A stretch of DNA of 64,000 nucleotides from Streptomyces sp. NBC_00554 (GCF_041431135.1 NZ_CP107799.1:3782001-3846000), one strand, 5' to 3'. Shown: positions 7,938 through 16,459, counted from the stretch's first letter. A program made the numbers and translations. The notes: generated by a model not told the origin, from the sequence alone.

Positions 7938-9418
7938 GGGGACGCGCGGTCACGGCGGTCCTCGTGGGCGTACTGCTCGCCGGGTGCGCCGCACCCCAAC
8001 AGGGCTCGGACACCCCCGAGTTGAAGGTGTCGACGACCACCGCGATCATCGCCGACCTGGTGCGCCAGGTCGGCGGTGACCGGGTCGACGTCACCTCGAT
8101 CGTGCCGCAGCACGGCGACCCGCACTCCTACGAACCGAGCCCCGGCGACGCGGCGAAGGTCGCGCGGGCCGACCTGGTCTTCAGCAACGGGCTGCTGCTC
8201 GAAGAGCCGGGGATCACCAAGATGGTCCACAGCAACGCCCGGCAGGACGCGCCCAAGGTCGGGATCAGCGAGAAGCTGGAGGAGTACGGCGGCACGGTCA
8301 TCAAGCTGGAGGAGGACCTCGGGCTCGATGTGCTGTGGCTTGGCTGGGCGGTCGAGGGCGATCTCGGCGGCGCAGGTGACCAAATGCGGATCAGCGCAAC
8401 GGACTTGGAGGGTCCGGGCGACCTGCACGTCTATCTCACCGACACCCTCGGCAGCCCCCGGAGCTACGTCGACTCCACCGACGGCTTCGACGAGGACGAC
8501 TCCTTCGAGCTGCCCGCCGAGGCGCACACCCACGTCAACTGGGCCTTCACCGAGCCGGGTACGTACCGGCTGACCGTCGAGGGCTCGGGTGCCGGCAGCG
8601 GCACGCTGACCTTCTCGGTCGGCGGCGCGGCTCCCGCAGGGGGTTCGGTTCTCGACGGCGGGCACGCGGACGTCGCCTTCGACGCCGAGCGGCACAAGGT
8701 GTCCGTACGCTCCGACGACCCCGACACCGGGAAGCGGACGTACCACGCGACCGGCGACGTCACGCTCAATGTGCCGGACAGAGCGAAGGAGGAAGTGCCC
8801 GAGGAGGGCGCGTACGGCTTCCTGGGCGCGCCCGGAGCCGACCTGTGGGTGCTGCCGCAGGCCGTCATCGGCAAGCACGTGCACGGCGATCTGGACCCGC
8901 ACGCGTGGGAGGACGTCGCCAACGCGGAGGCCTATGTGCGCCGCATCGAGGCCGAGTTGGTCAAGGCGGACCCGGCCGGGAGGGCGGCGTACGAGAAGAA
9001 CGCCTCCGCCTATCTCAAGACGCTCGGCGCGCTCGACCAGGAGGTCGCGGACACGCTCGCGACGATCCCCGAGGAGAACCGCAGGCTCATCACCACGCAT
9101 GACGCCTTCGGCTATCTCGCGAAGGCGTACGGCATGGAGGTCGCGGGCTTCGTCGTCCCCGTGCCGAACCAGGAGCCGAGCGCCGCCGAGGTCGAGGAAC
9201 TCGGCGACACCATCCGGGAGAAGAACGTCCCGGCGGTCTTCCTCGAACCGAACCTCGCGGCCCGCGCCGACGTGCTGCGCCGGGTCGCCGAGGACGAGGG
9301 CGTACGCGTCTGCACGATCTACGGCGACTCGTTCGACGACAAGGTCCACGACTACGTGGCGATGATGCGGCACAACGCGACCGAGCTCGCGAAGTGCCTT
9401 GAGGGAGAGGCACGTTGA
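7934..9418 (+). CDS. Anchored-repeat ABC transporter, metal-binding lipoprotein with inserted surface repeat
   Basis: A 494-residue lipoprotein (lipobox LLAGC at residues 14-18) of the ZnuA/cluster A-I family. All four expected metal ligands are visible: H64 in DPHSYEP, H323 in DPHAW, H389 in THDAFGY and D465 in YGDSF. Between lobes, about residues 126-312, a surface-repeat domain is inserted, roughly doubling the distance between the first two ligands. Its halves are in swapped order: LWLGW...AHTHVNWAF comes before GHADV...YGFLGAPGADLWVLPQ. GTG at 7934 has GGAGG 8 nt upstream and overlaps the previous stop. Probably delivers zinc (or Mn/Fe) to the permease; metal identity is inferred from the Zur-like box. 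Confidence 0.88.
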   Translation: MRGRAVTAVLVGVLLAGCAAPQQGSDTPELKVSTTTAIIADLVRQVGGDRVDVTSIVPQHGDPHSYEPSPGDAAKVARADLVFSNGLLLEEPGITKMVHSNARQDAPKVGISEKLEEYGGTVIKLEEDLGLDVLWLGWAVEGDLGGAGDQMRISATDLEGPGDLHVYLTDTLGSPRSYVDSTDGFDEDDSFELPAEAHTHVNWAFTEPGTYRLTVEGSGAGSGTLTFSVGGAAPAGGSVLDGGHADVAFDAERHKVSVRSDDPDTGKRTYHATGDVTLNVPDRAKEEVPEEGAYGFLGAPGADLWVLPQAVIGKHVHGDLDPHAWEDVANAEAYVRRIEAELVKADPAGRAAYEKNASAYLKTLGALDQEVADTLATIPEENRRLITTHDAFGYLAKAYGMEVAGFVVPVPNQEPSAAEVEELGDTIREKNVPAVFLEPNLAARADVLRRVAEDEGVRVCTIYGDSFDDKVHDYVAMMRHNATELAKCLEGEAR

Positions 9419-10821
9419 TGCGCGGCGGCAGGGTTGGTACGGCAGTGGCGGTGGCGCTGGCCGCCACACTGACGGTGGGCGGGGGTGCGGCCCTCGCGGC
9501 GGACGACAGCGCGGACACCGGGGTTCCCGTGGTGGAGGTGGACGACTCCCATCGGGTCGTCGTGTCCGGGGGTGGCGAGGACTTCGCGGGCTCGCGCGTG
9601 TGGGAGGTGACGGCGGACGAGACCGGCTGGGGCCGGGACGGGTGGGGCCGGGACGGGTGGTCGCTGAGCGGGGCCGAGGGGCCGGGCGCGGTGACCTCGG
9701 AGGGTCAAGAGGGCGACGCGCGTTGGGCGTTCGCGGCTGCGGGGACGTACGCGCTGGTCTTCCGTACGGGTGAGGCGACCGAGGCGCGGTATCAGGTGCT
9801 TGTCGGGGATGCGGCGATCGAGGAGGCGGAGACCGAGGCCGAGCCGGATGCGACGCCTTCGGTAGCCGTCGGGGCTCCTTCCGCCGAGGCGACCGAGACG
9901 CCCGCCGTCTCGATGTTCGCCGCCCAGCAGCTGCCCCAACTCGCCGCCGAGAAGGTCCAGTCCGCCGCCGATGAAGTCCGGTCCACCGCCGAGGACGACG
10001 TGACCGTAGTCTCCACGAAGGCGACCCTCGACGAGGGGCACATCGACATCGCCGCCCGGGTCGTGGACGGCAGGATGCAGATCCACGTCAAGGACGGAAC
10101 CGTCGCCGGGAAGACCACCTGGCGCGAACCCTCGTCCCTCGTACTGCACGTCAAGCCGGCCGCCAGGAAGACCGTCCCCGAGAGCGACGACTTCGCGTTC
10201 CTCGGCAAGGCGGGCGACCCGGTGTGGCTGCTCGACCAGGTGCAGCAGGACGGGCTGCTGTGGCCCGGCTGGTCGACCGAGAACATCGCGGCGGGGGCGA
10301 CCGAGGGCGAGGTGAGGTTCTCGCTCGACAAGGCCGACGGGCCGGGGGACTTCGCGCTCTACACCTACGACGGGCTGTCGGGCGCCGATGTGCTCTTCGA
10401 CAGCGCGGACGGCGTGCCGGACTCCTTCGACGTCGCCCTGAACACCCACGCGCACGGCGGCTGGGCCTTCCGGAAGGAGGGGACCTACCGGTTGACGTTC
10501 ACCATGTCCGGGCAGCTGGCGGACGGGACGAAGGTGAGCGACACGGAGACGCTCGCGTTCGTGGTCGGGGACGGCACCGATCCGTCGGAGGTGAGCGGTG
10601 GGGACGGTTCGTCGGACTCCGCCGAGGACACGAATACGAACTCCGGGAGTTCGGGGACGTCCGAGGACGCGGCCACCGGGAGCACCGACGCTTCCGGTTC
10701 CATGGCCCACACCGGCGCGGACGACACCGTCCTCCTCGGATCCATGGCCGCCGGTCTGGCGGTGGCGGGCGCCGGTGCCGTCTGGGCCGTACGACGTCGC
10801 CGTACGGGTGAGGAGGCGTGA
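9415..10821 (+). CDS. Surface-anchored repeat protein 3, LAxTG-like anchor
   Basis: A 468-residue wall protein. A signal peptide is followed by a shortened, divergent repeat (about residues 40-130) containing a tandem GWGRDGWGRDGW, then an Ala/Glu-rich linker and a complete surface repeat (GHIDI, FAFLGKAGDPVWLL, LLWPGWSTE, HAHGGWAF). The end is Ser/Asp-rich, then MAHTG, a hydrophobic helix and RRRR, a variant LAxTG sortase signal. It overlaps the lipoprotein gene (ATGA) and the ATPase gene by 4 bp. Likely a wall-bound partner of the transporter. Confidence 0.84.
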   Translation: MMRGGRVGTAVAVALAATLTVGGGAALAADDSADTGVPVVEVDDSHRVVVSGGGEDFAGSRVWEVTADETGWGRDGWGRDGWSLSGAEGPGAVTSEGQEGDARWAFAAAGTYALVFRTGEATEARYQVLVGDAAIEEAETEAEPDATPSVAVGAPSAEATETPAVSMFAAQQLPQLAAEKVQSAADEVRSTAEDDVTVVSTKATLDEGHIDIAARVVDGRMQIHVKDGTVAGKTTWREPSSLVLHVKPAARKTVPESDDFAFLGKAGDPVWLLDQVQQDGLLWPGWSTENIAAGATEGEVRFSLDKADGPGDFALYTYDGLSGADVLFDSADGVPDSFDVALNTHAHGGWAFRKEGTYRLTFTMSGQLADGTKVSDTETLAFVVGDGTDPSEVSGGDGSSDSAEDTNTNSGSSGTSEDAATGSTDASGSMAHTGADDTVLLGSMAAGLAVAGAGAVWAVRRRRTGEEA

Positions 10822-11543
10822 GCGGCACCCGGCTCACGGTCGACTCGGCGTCCGTCGTCCTCGGCGGGCGCCCGGCCCTGCGGGACGCTTCGCTGACCGT
10901 CGACGGCGGCGAGCTGGTCGGGCTCATCGGGCCCAACGGGGCAGGAAAAACCACCCTGTTGAGGGCGGTCCTCGGTCTTGTCCCGCTCGCCTCGGGAGCC
11001 GTCCGGGCCGAGTCGTCGCCCATCGGGTACGTGCCCCAACGGCACGAGTTCGCCTGGGACTTCCCCATCGACATCGCGGGGGCCGTGCTGACGGGACGTA
11101 CGCGCTCCATCGGCTGGCTGCGGGCGCCGCGGGCCGCGGACCGGGCGGCCGTCGCACGGGCCCTGGAGCTGACCGGGCTCACGGGGCTCCGCCGCCGGCC
11201 CATCGGCGAACTGTCGGGCGGGCAGCGGCAGCGGGTGCTCGTGGCGCGCGCACTCGCCGCCGAGCCCGAACTCCTGCTCCTTGACGAGCCGTTCACCGGA
11301 GTCGACGTACCCACGCAACACCTGCTCAACGACCTCTTCGGACAACTCACCCGCGAACAGGGCAAGGCGCTGCTGATGACGACCCACGACCTGGCGGCCG
11401 CCGCCCGCACCTGTGACCGGGTGGTGCTGATCAACGGGACGGTCGTCGCGGAAGGCGGGCCGGAGCTTCTCACGGACCCGGAGCAGATGCTGCGGGCGTT
11501 CGGACTCGACCGGGCGATGGCGGGCAAGGGAGTGATCGCGTGA
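10818..11543 (+). CDS. Anchored-repeat ABC transporter, ATP-binding protein
   Basis: A 241-residue ABC ATPase powering metal import. Walker A GPNGAGKTT (38-46), Q-loop in YVPQRHEF, signature LSGGQ (132-136), Walker B LLLLDEP (about 152-158) and the TTHDLAAA switch His are all present. It belongs to the Zn/Mn uptake (ZnuC/MntB-like) branch. The GTG start overlaps the preceding surface-protein stop by 4 bp, and the stop overlaps the permease start, so the subunits are made in balance. Confidence 0.93.
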   Translation: MSGTRLTVDSASVVLGGRPALRDASLTVDGGELVGLIGPNGAGKTTLLRAVLGLVPLASGAVRAESSPIGYVPQRHEFAWDFPIDIAGAVLTGRTRSIGWLRAPRAADRAAVARALELTGLTGLRRRPIGELSGGQRQRVLVARALAAEPELLLLDEPFTGVDVPTQHLLNDLFGQLTREQGKALLMTTHDLAAAARTCDRVVLINGTVVAEGGPELLTDPEQMLRAFGLDRAMAGKGVIA

Positions 11544-12427
11544 TCGAGTTTCTGCTCGACCCCTGGGAACTCCCCTTCATGCAGCGGGCGTTCGCCGTCG
11601 CCGCCGTCGTCGGGCTGGTCTGCGGGGTCGTCGGGGTGTACGTCGTGCTGCGCGGGATGGCGTTCATCGGGGACGCGGTGGCGCACTCGGCGTTCCCCGG
11701 CGTGGCACTCGCCTACACCTTCGAGGGGAACCTGCTGATCGGCGGGGCGGCCGCCGGGATCACCACCGCCGTACTGATCGCGTTCGTGTCGCAGAACCGG
11801 CGGCTGAAGGAGGACACCGTCATCGGGGTGTTCTTCGCCTTCGCGTTCGGGCTCGGGATCGTGCTCGTGTCGACGCGGGACAGCTGGACGACCGACCTGT
11901 CGTCGTTCCTGTTCGGGCAGGTGCTCGCGGTGTCGGCGTCCGACGTGTGGACGGTGGCCGGGATCGGGGCGGTGCTGGTCGCCGTCGTGCTCGCGCTGCG
12001 CAAGGAGCTGGTGGCCGTCAGCCTGGACCGGGAAACCGCCCGCGCGGCGGGGCTGCCGGTCTTCCGCCTCGATCTCACCCTGTACGTCGTCGTCACCGCG
12101 ACGATCGTGATGTCGCTGGAGGCCGTCGGGAACGTACTCGTCCTGGCGCTGCTCATCACGCCCGCGGCGACCGCCCGGATGCTGACGGACCGGTTGTGGG
12201 TGATGACCATGCTCGCGTCCGGGATCGGCTGCGCGGGCAGTGTGGCCGGGCTCTATGTGTCGTACGCCTATGACCTCGCGGCGGGTGGTTCGGTGGTCGT
12301 CGTGCTGACCGGCGTCTTCATCGTCACCTGGTGTCTGGCGCCGCGGCACGGGCTGCTGACGCGGGCCCTGCGGCAGCGAGTCACTCCGGCAGCAAGTGCC
12401 CCCGCCGCGACAGCAGGAACTTCTTGA
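11540..12427 (+). CDS. Anchored-repeat ABC transporter, permease
   Basis: A 295-residue integral membrane protein of the ZnuB/ABC-3 family with about eight hydrophobic segments. Typical signs are YVVLRGMAFIGDAVAHSAFPGVALAY near residues 35-60 and LDRETARAAGLPV in the coupling region. It completes the transporter with the upstream ATPase and lipoprotein. Its last 47 bp overlap the end of the convergent LysR gene. Confidence 0.92.
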   Translation: MIEFLLDPWELPFMQRAFAVAAVVGLVCGVVGVYVVLRGMAFIGDAVAHSAFPGVALAYTFEGNLLIGGAAAGITTAVLIAFVSQNRRLKEDTVIGVFFAFAFGLGIVLVSTRDSWTTDLSSFLFGQVLAVSASDVWTVAGIGAVLVAVVLALRKELVAVSLDRETARAAGLPVFRLDLTLYVVVTATIVMSLEAVGNVLVLALLITPAATARMLTDRLWVMTMLASGIGCAGSVAGLYVSYAYDLAAGGSVVVVLTGVFIVTWCLAPRHGLLTRALRQRVTPAASAPAATAGTS

Positions 12428-13277
12428 AGGCAGCGACGGGCGGGGTGTCCGGGTGGCCGTCGAGCCAGGCGACGCCGATCTCACGTACCGCGCGCGGAGC
12501 GGTGACGGTCAGTTCGACAACTCCCGGGCGGGCGAAGGCCGGTGGAGGGAGCAATGCCACCCCGAGCCCTGCGGCGACGAGTCCTCGTAGCGTCTCCGCC
12601 TCCTCGCCCTCGAAGGCGACCTTCGGCCGGAAGCCCGCCTCCTGGCAGACGGCGTCGGTGATACGGCGCAGGCCGTAGCCGGGTTCGAGGGTCACGAAGG
12701 TCTCGTCGGCGGCCTCGGCGAGGCGGATGCGTTTGCGGGCGGCGAGGCGGTGGTCGGCGGGGACGACGAGCCGGAGCTTCTGCTCGTCGAGGCGGCGGGC
12801 CACCAGGTCGGGCGCGTCCGGCACGGGCGAGGTGAGGCACAGGTCCAGCTCGCCGGAGCGCAGCCGTTCCAGCATCGCCTCGCCATAGGTCTGGACGAGG
12901 CTGAAGCGGACGCGGGGGTGGTCGGCGCGGAAGGCGCGGATGAGCCCGGGGACCGTTTCCGAGCCCATGGTGTGCAGAAAGCCGAAGGCGACCTTGCCGG
13001 TTGCCGGGTCGGCGTCCGCGCGCACCTCGTCGGCGGCGCGTTCGATCTCGGCGAGGGCCCGTTCGACGGAGCCGAGGAACGTACGCCCTGCCGGGGTGAG
13101 CGAGACCGTCCGTCCCCTTCTCGCGAACAGGTCGACGCCCAGGTCCTGTTCGAGCCGGACCATGGCCCGCGACAGGGTCGACTGCGGCACGCCCATCTCG
13201 TGCGCGGCCCTCGTGACGTGCTCGGTGCGGGCCACTCCGGCGAAGTACGCGAGGCGCGGAGCGAGCAGCCTCGACAT
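12381..13277 (-). CDS. LysR-family transcriptional regulator
   Basis: A 298-residue regulator. An N-terminal winged helix-turn-helix (about residues 5-65: RLAYFAGVARTEHVTRAAHEMGVPQSTLSRAM..LE) is followed by a LysR effector-binding domain. I chose ATG at 13277, where the LysR fold begins; upstream in-frame ATGs at 13340 and 13370 would add up to 31 residues not typical of the family. It is divergent from the MFS exporter at 13406, the usual arrangement for a LysR regulator and its target, and convergently overlaps the transporter permease by 47 bp. Effector unknown. Confidence 0.9.
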   Translation of the reverse strand: MSRLLAPRLAYFAGVARTEHVTRAAHEMGVPQSTLSRAMVRLEQDLGVDLFARRGRTVSLTPAGRTFLGSVERALAEIERAADEVRADADPATGKVAFGFLHTMGSETVPGLIRAFRADHPRVRFSLVQTYGEAMLERLRSGELDLCLTSPVPDAPDLVARRLDEQKLRLVVPADHRLAARKRIRLAEAADETFVTLEPGYGLRRITDAVCQEAGFRPKVAFEGEEAETLRGLVAAGLGVALLPPPAFARPGVVELTVTAPRAVREIGVAWLDGHPDTPPVAAFKKFLLSRRGHLLPE

Positions 13278-13369
13278 GTCCGCGCTGCCTTCTGTGTCAC
13301 TGGACGGTGACAGGTGCGCCTCTGACCTCTGCTCATGCATCACGGGAACGATTATGGCGTTTCTGTGCA

Positions 13370-13405
13370 TTGGACGGATGAGCGGCGGGTCTTTAGGTTC
13401 GAAGC
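13370..13405 (+). promoter_or_regulatory. Promoter of MFS gene, possibly leaderless transcript
   Basis: TTGGAC (13370-13375) and TAGGTT (13394-13399) are spaced 18 nt apart. The -10 ends only 6 nt before the MFS ATG at 13406 and no ribosome site is visible, so transcription would begin at or next to the ATG. Based on sequence only. Confidence 0.45.
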
Positions 13406-14695
13406 ATGCCTTCTGCCAGTACCGGGGCGTCCACGACCGTGGGCGCCGCGACCACCGTTTCCGCTCGTGCCGTCCCGACCGACTCCCGTATGGCCCCGGG
13501 CGGGCCCGGTTACCGCCGGATGAGCTTCGCCCTCTTCCTCGCGGGCGTCGCGACCTTCGCGCTGCTGTACTCCACGCAGGCGCTGCTCCCCCTCATCTCG
13601 CACGACTTCACGGTGAGTGCGAGTCAGGCGAGCTGGACGGTGTCGGCCGCGACGGGCGCGCTTGCGCTGTTCGTCCTCCCCATGAGTGCGCTGTCGGAGC
13701 GGTTCGGGCGTCGTACGTTGATGACGGCTTCCCTGGTGGTGGCCGTGACAGTCGGCCTCCTTGTCCCCTTCGCCCCGTCGATCGGCGCGCTGATCGCGCT
13801 GCGGGCCGTACAGGGTGCCGCGCTCGCGGGGCTGCCGGCCTCGGCGACCGCGTATCTGGCCGAGGAAGTCCGCCCCAAGGCGCTGATCACCGCGATCGGT
13901 CTGTTCGTGGCGGGCAACAGCGTCGGCGGCATGAGCGGACGGGTCATCACCGGCTGGGTCGCACAGGAGTGGGGCTGGCGGGTCGCCGTCGGCGTGATCG
14001 GCCTGATCGCGGTGGCGTGCGCGGTGGCGTTCCGGCTGCTGCTGCCCGCTCCGCGGCACTTCGCGCCGGGCTCGCTGCGGCCGCGGGTGCTGGTCCGTAC
14101 CGTCCGTGACCACCTCTCGAACCCGCTGCTGTGCCGGCTGTACGCGATCGGCGCGCTGTTCATGACGGTGTTCGGCGGGGTCTACACGGTGATCGGGTAC
14201 CGGCTCACCGAGGCGCCTTTCTCCCTCCCCCAGGGCATCATCGGCTCGATCTTCCTGGTGTACCTGGTGGGTACGGTGTCGGCGTCCACGGCGGGGAGGC
14301 TGGTCGGCCGCCTGGGCCGCCGGGGCTCCCTCTACCTGGCGGGCGGCACGACGGCCGCGGGTCTGCTGGTGTCCCTCGCCGACTCGCTGCCGCTCATCCT
14401 GCTCGGCCTCGTCCTGATCACCGCGGGGTTCTTCGCGGGGCATGCGGTGGCGTCGTCCTCGGTGAGTCACACGGCGACGCGGGGGCGGGCGCAGGCCTCC
14501 GCTCTGTACCAGTCCGCGTACTACGTCGGCTCCAGCGCCGGCAGCACGCTCGGCGCGGTCGCGTTCCACGCGGGTGGCTGGGCGGGCACGGTCTCCCTCG
14601 GCCTGCTCGCCGTGCTCGGAGTCGTCGCGATCACGGTGCTCGGATCGCACGCGGCGCGGGCGCGGGCGCGGCGGGGGCCGGTCTTGGCGCACTGA
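13406..14695 (+). CDS. MFS transporter
   Basis: A 429-residue major facilitator with about 12 membrane segments after a polar ~35-residue start. Residues near FALLYSTQALLPLISHDFTVS, the loop 2-3 motif SERFGRRTLMTASL and LVGRLGRRGSLYLAGG in the second half are typical of YnfM-like proton-driven drug/metabolite exporters. The divergent LysR gene is its likely regulator. No Shine-Dalgarno sequence precedes the ATG. Substrate cannot be told from the sequence. Confidence 0.9.
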   Translation: MPSASTGASTTVGAATTVSARAVPTDSRMAPGGPGYRRMSFALFLAGVATFALLYSTQALLPLISHDFTVSASQASWTVSAATGALALFVLPMSALSERFGRRTLMTASLVVAVTVGLLVPFAPSIGALIALRAVQGAALAGLPASATAYLAEEVRPKALITAIGLFVAGNSVGGMSGRVITGWVAQEWGWRVAVGVIGLIAVACAVAFRLLLPAPRHFAPGSLRPRVLVRTVRDHLSNPLLCRLYAIGALFMTVFGGVYTVIGYRLTEAPFSLPQGIIGSIFLVYLVGTVSASTAGRLVGRLGRRGSLYLAGGTTAAGLLVSLADSLPLILLGLVLITAGFFAGHAVASSSVSHTATRGRAQASALYQSAYYVGSSAGSTLGAVAFHAGGWAGTVSLGLLAVLGVVAITVLGSHAARARARRGPVLAH

Positions 14696-14700
14696 CGTTT

Positions 14701-14890
14701 TTTCGCCCCCTCCGCCCCTGCCCGTCCCTTGTTCCTGGGGCTCCGCCCCAGACCCCGCTCCTCAAACGCCGGAGGGGCTGAAATTCTTCAGCCCCTCCGG
14801 CGTTTGAGGACGAGCGCGTCAGCGCGATGCGGGGGTCTGGGGGCGGCAGCCCCCAGGAAGCAAGGGACGGGCAGGGGCGGAGGGGGCGAA
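14701..14890. repeat. 190-nt nested inverted repeat (terminator-like)
   Basis: The outer 30 nt (14701-14730) are the exact reverse complement of 14861-14890. The centre is a perfect 22-bp hairpin (14761-14782 with 14787-14808, loop ATTC). Smaller hairpins (around CTGGGGCTCCGCCCCAG and its mirror) sit between them, so nearly the whole stretch can fold as one stem. It begins 6 nt after the MFS stop and fills most of the gap before the sigma factor gene. It probably stops transcription; it resembles dispersed Streptomyces intergenic repeats. Confidence 0.8.
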
Positions 14891-15013
14891 CAAAACCGCC
14901 CACCCCCTGACCTGCACCTTTCCCCACTCCGGGGGCCATTGTCAGTGGCCTGCGGTAGCTTCCGAAGTGCGGCGCGAAGACGCGACGGAAGCAGCCACAG
15001 GGGTGGGTTGGCT

Positions 15014-16057
15014 ATGAGCGACGGCACGGCGACGACAACAGACCTGGACGTCCGGCTGGAGAAGCACCGGGTCGAGCTGACCGGGTACTGCTACCGAATG
15101 CTCGGCTCCTCCTTCGAGGCCGAGGACGCGGTGCAGGACACGATGGTCCGAGCCTGGCGCAGCTACGACAAGTTCGAGGGCCGCTCCTCGATGCGCTCCT
15201 GGCTGTACCGCATCGCGACGAACGTATGCCTGGACATGCTGAACGCGGGCAACAAGAGGGCACGCCCCATGGACCTGTCGGCACCCTCACCGCTGGCACA
15301 GGCGGCGCTCAACCCCCTCCCTGACCACACCTGGCTGGAACCGATGCCGACCGCCCGCGTCCTGCCCGAGGTCACCGACCCGGCCGAGGCCGCGGTGGCG
15401 AAGGAGTCGGTGCGGCTCGCCTTCATGGCCGCCCTGCAGCAACTGCCGCCCAAGCAGCGGGCGGTGCTGATCCTGCGCGAGGTCCTCGCGTGGAAGGCGA
15501 GCGAGGTCGCCGAGCTGCTCGGCACGACGGTCGCCTCGGTCAACAGCGCGCTGCAGCGGGCCCGCGCGACCCTCGCGGAGAGCGACGGAGCGGGAGCGGA
15601 CGCCGCCACCTCCGACCCGCTCGACGAGGAGCAGCAGAAGCTCCTGGAGCGCTATGTCGCCGCGTTCGAGGGGTACGACATGACGGCGCTGACGGCGCTG
15701 CTCCACGAGGACGCGATCATGACGATGCCGCCGTTCGACCTGTGGCTGGTCGGCACGGACGACATCACCGGCTTCATGACGACGCTGGGCGCCGGCTGCG
15801 CGGGCTCGCGCCTGGTGCCGGTGGAGGTCAACGGCCTCCCGGGCTTCGCGCACTACAAGCCGGATCCGGAGGAGGGCGGCTTCTCGCCCTGGGCCGTGCA
15901 GGTCCTGGAGATCTCAAAGGGGCGGATCACCGGGTTCCACTGCTTCCTGGACACCGCCCGCTGGTTCCCGCTCTTCGGCCTCCCCCTCCGACTCGAAGGC
16001 GTCGAGGGCGTCGAGGGTGTCGAAGGCCTCGAAGCGGAGACCGACCAGGTCGAGTAG
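15014..16057 (+). CDS. ECF-like sigma factor with SnoaL-like C-terminal domain
   Basis: A 347-residue sigma-70 family protein of the SigG/SigJ-like type. Region 2 is near residues 15-85 (TGYCYRMLGS.FEAEDAVQDT, RSWLYRIATNVCLD), region 4 near 145-195 (LPPKQRAVLILREVLAWKASEVAELL), then a C-terminal ~150-residue NTF2/SnoaL-like domain (VAAFEGYDMTALTALLHEDA). Such fused domains often tune activity in place of an anti-sigma factor. The C-terminus has four near-identical EGV repeats coded by 9-nt tandem repeats (about 15997-16032), in the part overlapped by the opposite-strand STAS gene. ATG at 15014 has GGTGGG upstream. Confidence 0.9.
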   Translation: MSDGTATTTDLDVRLEKHRVELTGYCYRMLGSSFEAEDAVQDTMVRAWRSYDKFEGRSSMRSWLYRIATNVCLDMLNAGNKRARPMDLSAPSPLAQAALNPLPDHTWLEPMPTARVLPEVTDPAEAAVAKESVRLAFMAALQQLPPKQRAVLILREVLAWKASEVAELLGTTVASVNSALQRARATLAESDGAGADAATSDPLDEEQQKLLERYVAAFEGYDMTALTALLHEDAIMTMPPFDLWLVGTDDITGFMTTLGAGCAGSRLVPVEVNGLPGFAHYKPDPEEGGFSPWAVQVLEISKGRITGFHCFLDTARWFPLFGLPLRLEGVEGVEGVEGLEAETDQVE

Positions 16058-16336
16058 GGCGCGAAGGGCCGGGTCCGGATTCCGCAGCCGTATCCGGCCT
16101 CCGGCCCGCCGCGCGGCGAGCTCCAGCCGAGCCAGTACATCCACGGCGCCCAGGCCGGGCGGCCCGATCCCCGCGACATCGCAGACCACCACCCCGCTCC
16201 CGCTCGTCTCCAGTCGCGCGCGCACGTCGTCACAGAGCCGGGGCACCTCGTCCCTGGTGACCGGGCCCGGCAGCACGAGTACCGCGGGTGTCGTGGCATC
16301 CACATTCAGTAGACCGGCCGGGGGCACGGAACTCAT
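15914..16336 (-). CDS. STAS-domain protein (anti-anti-sigma-like)
   Basis: About 140 residues. VLVLPGPVTRDEVPRLCDDVRARL...VVVCDVAGIGPPGLGAVDVLARL matches the STAS fold of anti-sigma-factor antagonists; the usual phosphorylatable Ser in the DxSG region is replaced (DVAGIGPPG), so phospho-control may differ. An in-frame GTG at 16351 is an alternative start. The 3' 144 bp overlap the end of the sigma factor gene on the other strand, coding the acidic DTLDALDAFESEGEAEE tail. Pairing with a sigma gene suggests a regulatory partner, but the sigma factor here is not of the type normally controlled by STAS proteins. Confidence 0.72.
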   Translation of the reverse strand: MSSVPPAGLLNVDATTPAVLVLPGPVTRDEVPRLCDDVRARLETSGSGVVVCDVAGIGPPGLGAVDVLARLELAARRAGGRIRLRNPDPALRALLDLVGLRFEAFDTLDALDAFESEGEAEEREPAGGVQEAVEPGDPPL

Positions 16337-16459
16337 CGCGAGGGTCCGCACAGGATCACATTGACCTGAGCCGGGCTGCCCACAGAGGGTTGGGTGTATG
16401 CCCCACGAACCAACACCTCATGCGATACCCGACGGCCGCCTCCCCGCCGAGGGGGCGAC

